Assembly: GCA_913061345.1 (NCBI GenBank)
Contig: CAJXTZ010000084.1
Location: forward strand, 1-6,621
From: an uncultured Erythrobacter sp.
GTDB taxonomy: Bacteria > Pseudomonadota > Alphaproteobacteria > Sphingomonadales > Sphingomonadaceae
DNA length: 6,621 bases
Direction: 5' to 3'
Shown here: positions 6,099 through 6,621 of the stretch, piece by piece
How the letters are laid out: the number at the start of each line of letters is the position of its first letter
How positions within the stretch are numbered: the stretch's first letter is position 1
The notes under the pieces: generated by a model
The model's database searches: none
The model's input: only the letters and a program-made list of their open reading frames with translations
What the model was told of the DNA's origin: nothing
Made by a program: the position numbers and the translations under genes

Positions 6099-6184
6099 GT
6101 AGAGACCGTTACCGGTGAAACCTGTTTTTCGCAATCCCCATCGGGTTGACCTCCAGGCTCACCTCAGCGGGTAGACGGGCGCAA

Positions 6185-6621
6185 TCAAGCCACCACGTGT
6201 TCGATACCCGGTACGGTAATCGTCCGTTCGCCGCCAAAATCCTCGTGCACTGAGATCAGGCCGGTCTTTTCCAGATGTTCCAGCAGGCGGCGAATTCGGC
6301 CGGGGGAGGCAGTGCCATAGACGCGGGCGAGATGATCCTCGTCGGGCGTGCCCTTTCCGCGCGCAGCGGACACCACGATGGCGAGGTAGGGCGCCAGCAC
6401 ATCGTCGGCGACTCCTTCCGCCATCGCCTCCACGCGTTCGCGCTGTCCTTGTTGCAGCGTACCGACACCGGCGCTGGCAAAGGCGAACATGCGGCGAAAA
6501 GTGGGCATGTCGATATGGGCCGAGGCGACGCCTTGCTGGCGGCAACGGGTGGCGAAATCGCGGAACGAGGTGGCGATGGGGCGGAACGTGGCGCCTTCCT
6601 CTGCGGCCATCTCGGCCAGCA
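6185..6621 (-). CDS. Unidentified protein with a C-terminal winged-helix-like region (5' end outside window)
   Basis: The 144 visible codons are open to the right edge and end in TGA at 6185-6187. An ATG at 6610 has no clear ribosome binding site and follows in-frame codons (LAE), so it is probably internal. The family is not recognised. Counting from that Met, residues 1-85 look helical and contain the segments FRDFATRC and MPTFRRMFAFA. Residues about 90-135 resemble a winged helix: DEDHLARVYGT, then a turn, SPGRIRRLLEHLEKTGLI as a recognition-helix-like segment, and a wing, FGGERTITV. This suggests DNA binding, in the manner of many small transcriptional regulators, but no family such as MarR or Lrp can be assigned. 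It lies 137 nt upstream of ald on the same strand, so control of ald is possible but unsupported. Confidence 0.7.
   Translation of the reverse strand, partial: LAEMAAEEGATFRPIATSFRDFATRCRQQGVASAHIDMPTFRRMFAFASAGVGTLQQGQRERVEAMAEGVADDVLAPYLAIVVSAARGKGTPDEDHLARVYGTASPGRIRRLLEHLEKTGLISVHEDFGGERTITVPGIEHVVA

Noticed and set aside
6079..6155. tRNA-like stretch upstream of ald: TAGCTCAG followed by GTAGAG resembles a D-arm, and TCGGGTT resembles a T-arm start.
   Set aside because: No anticodon stem forms, the D-stem has a mismatch, spacing to the T-like part is too long, and no matching acceptor stem surrounds it. The GGGGATTG/CAATCCCC pair does not place the arms correctly either.

Overview
The window looks like chromosomal DNA of a GC-rich alphaproteobacterium, most likely a sphingomonad close to the Erythrobacteraceae. 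This is inferred from the GC-rich coding style, the frequent TTG starts, the EF-hand exoprotein type and the character of the protein sequences. No taxonomic marker gene is present. There is no mobile element, rRNA, tRNA, CRISPR array or phage gene, and coding density is high.

Layout from left to right. (1) At 1-271, minus strand, is the 5' part of a secreted two-EF-hand calcium-binding protein that runs off the left edge. (2) At 272-468 is a non-coding stretch holding a GC-rich inverted repeat and three TGTCGCA repeats. (3) At 469-2277, minus strand, is a long-form (eukaryotic XPNPEP1-like) aminopeptidase P. (4) At 2278-2461 is a divergent intergenic region with a perfect 10-bp inverted repeat built on the same TTGTCGC core. 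(5) At 2462-4525, plus strand, is oligopeptidase B (ptrB), read from a TTG codon. (6) At 4522-4935, plus strand, is a hotdog-fold thioesterase, also TTG-started, overlapping ptrB by 4 nt. (7) At 4932-6047, minus strand, is alanine dehydrogenase (ald), convergent with the thioesterase and sharing a CTAG in which both genes stop. (8) At 6048-6184 is a short intergenic region with inverted repeats in front of ald. (9) At 6185-6621, minus strand, is the 3' part of a gene whose C-terminus looks like a winged helix and which runs off the right edge.

The recognisable genes fit peptide and amino-acid recycling. Oligopeptidase B cuts short peptides internally, aminopeptidase P removes N-terminal residues that precede proline, and alanine dehydrogenase deaminates alanine to pyruvate. 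The thioesterase is probably co-translated with ptrB, but its acyl-CoA substrate cannot be read from the sequence. That these genes work together is an inference from proximity.

No clearly new multi-gene system is visible. The observations most worth following are: oligopeptidase B lacks three of the four acidic residues that set P1/P2 specificity in enterobacterial homologues; the TTGTCGC motif is concentrated in two intergenic regions; and translation initiation at the ptrB-thioesterase pair is unusual.
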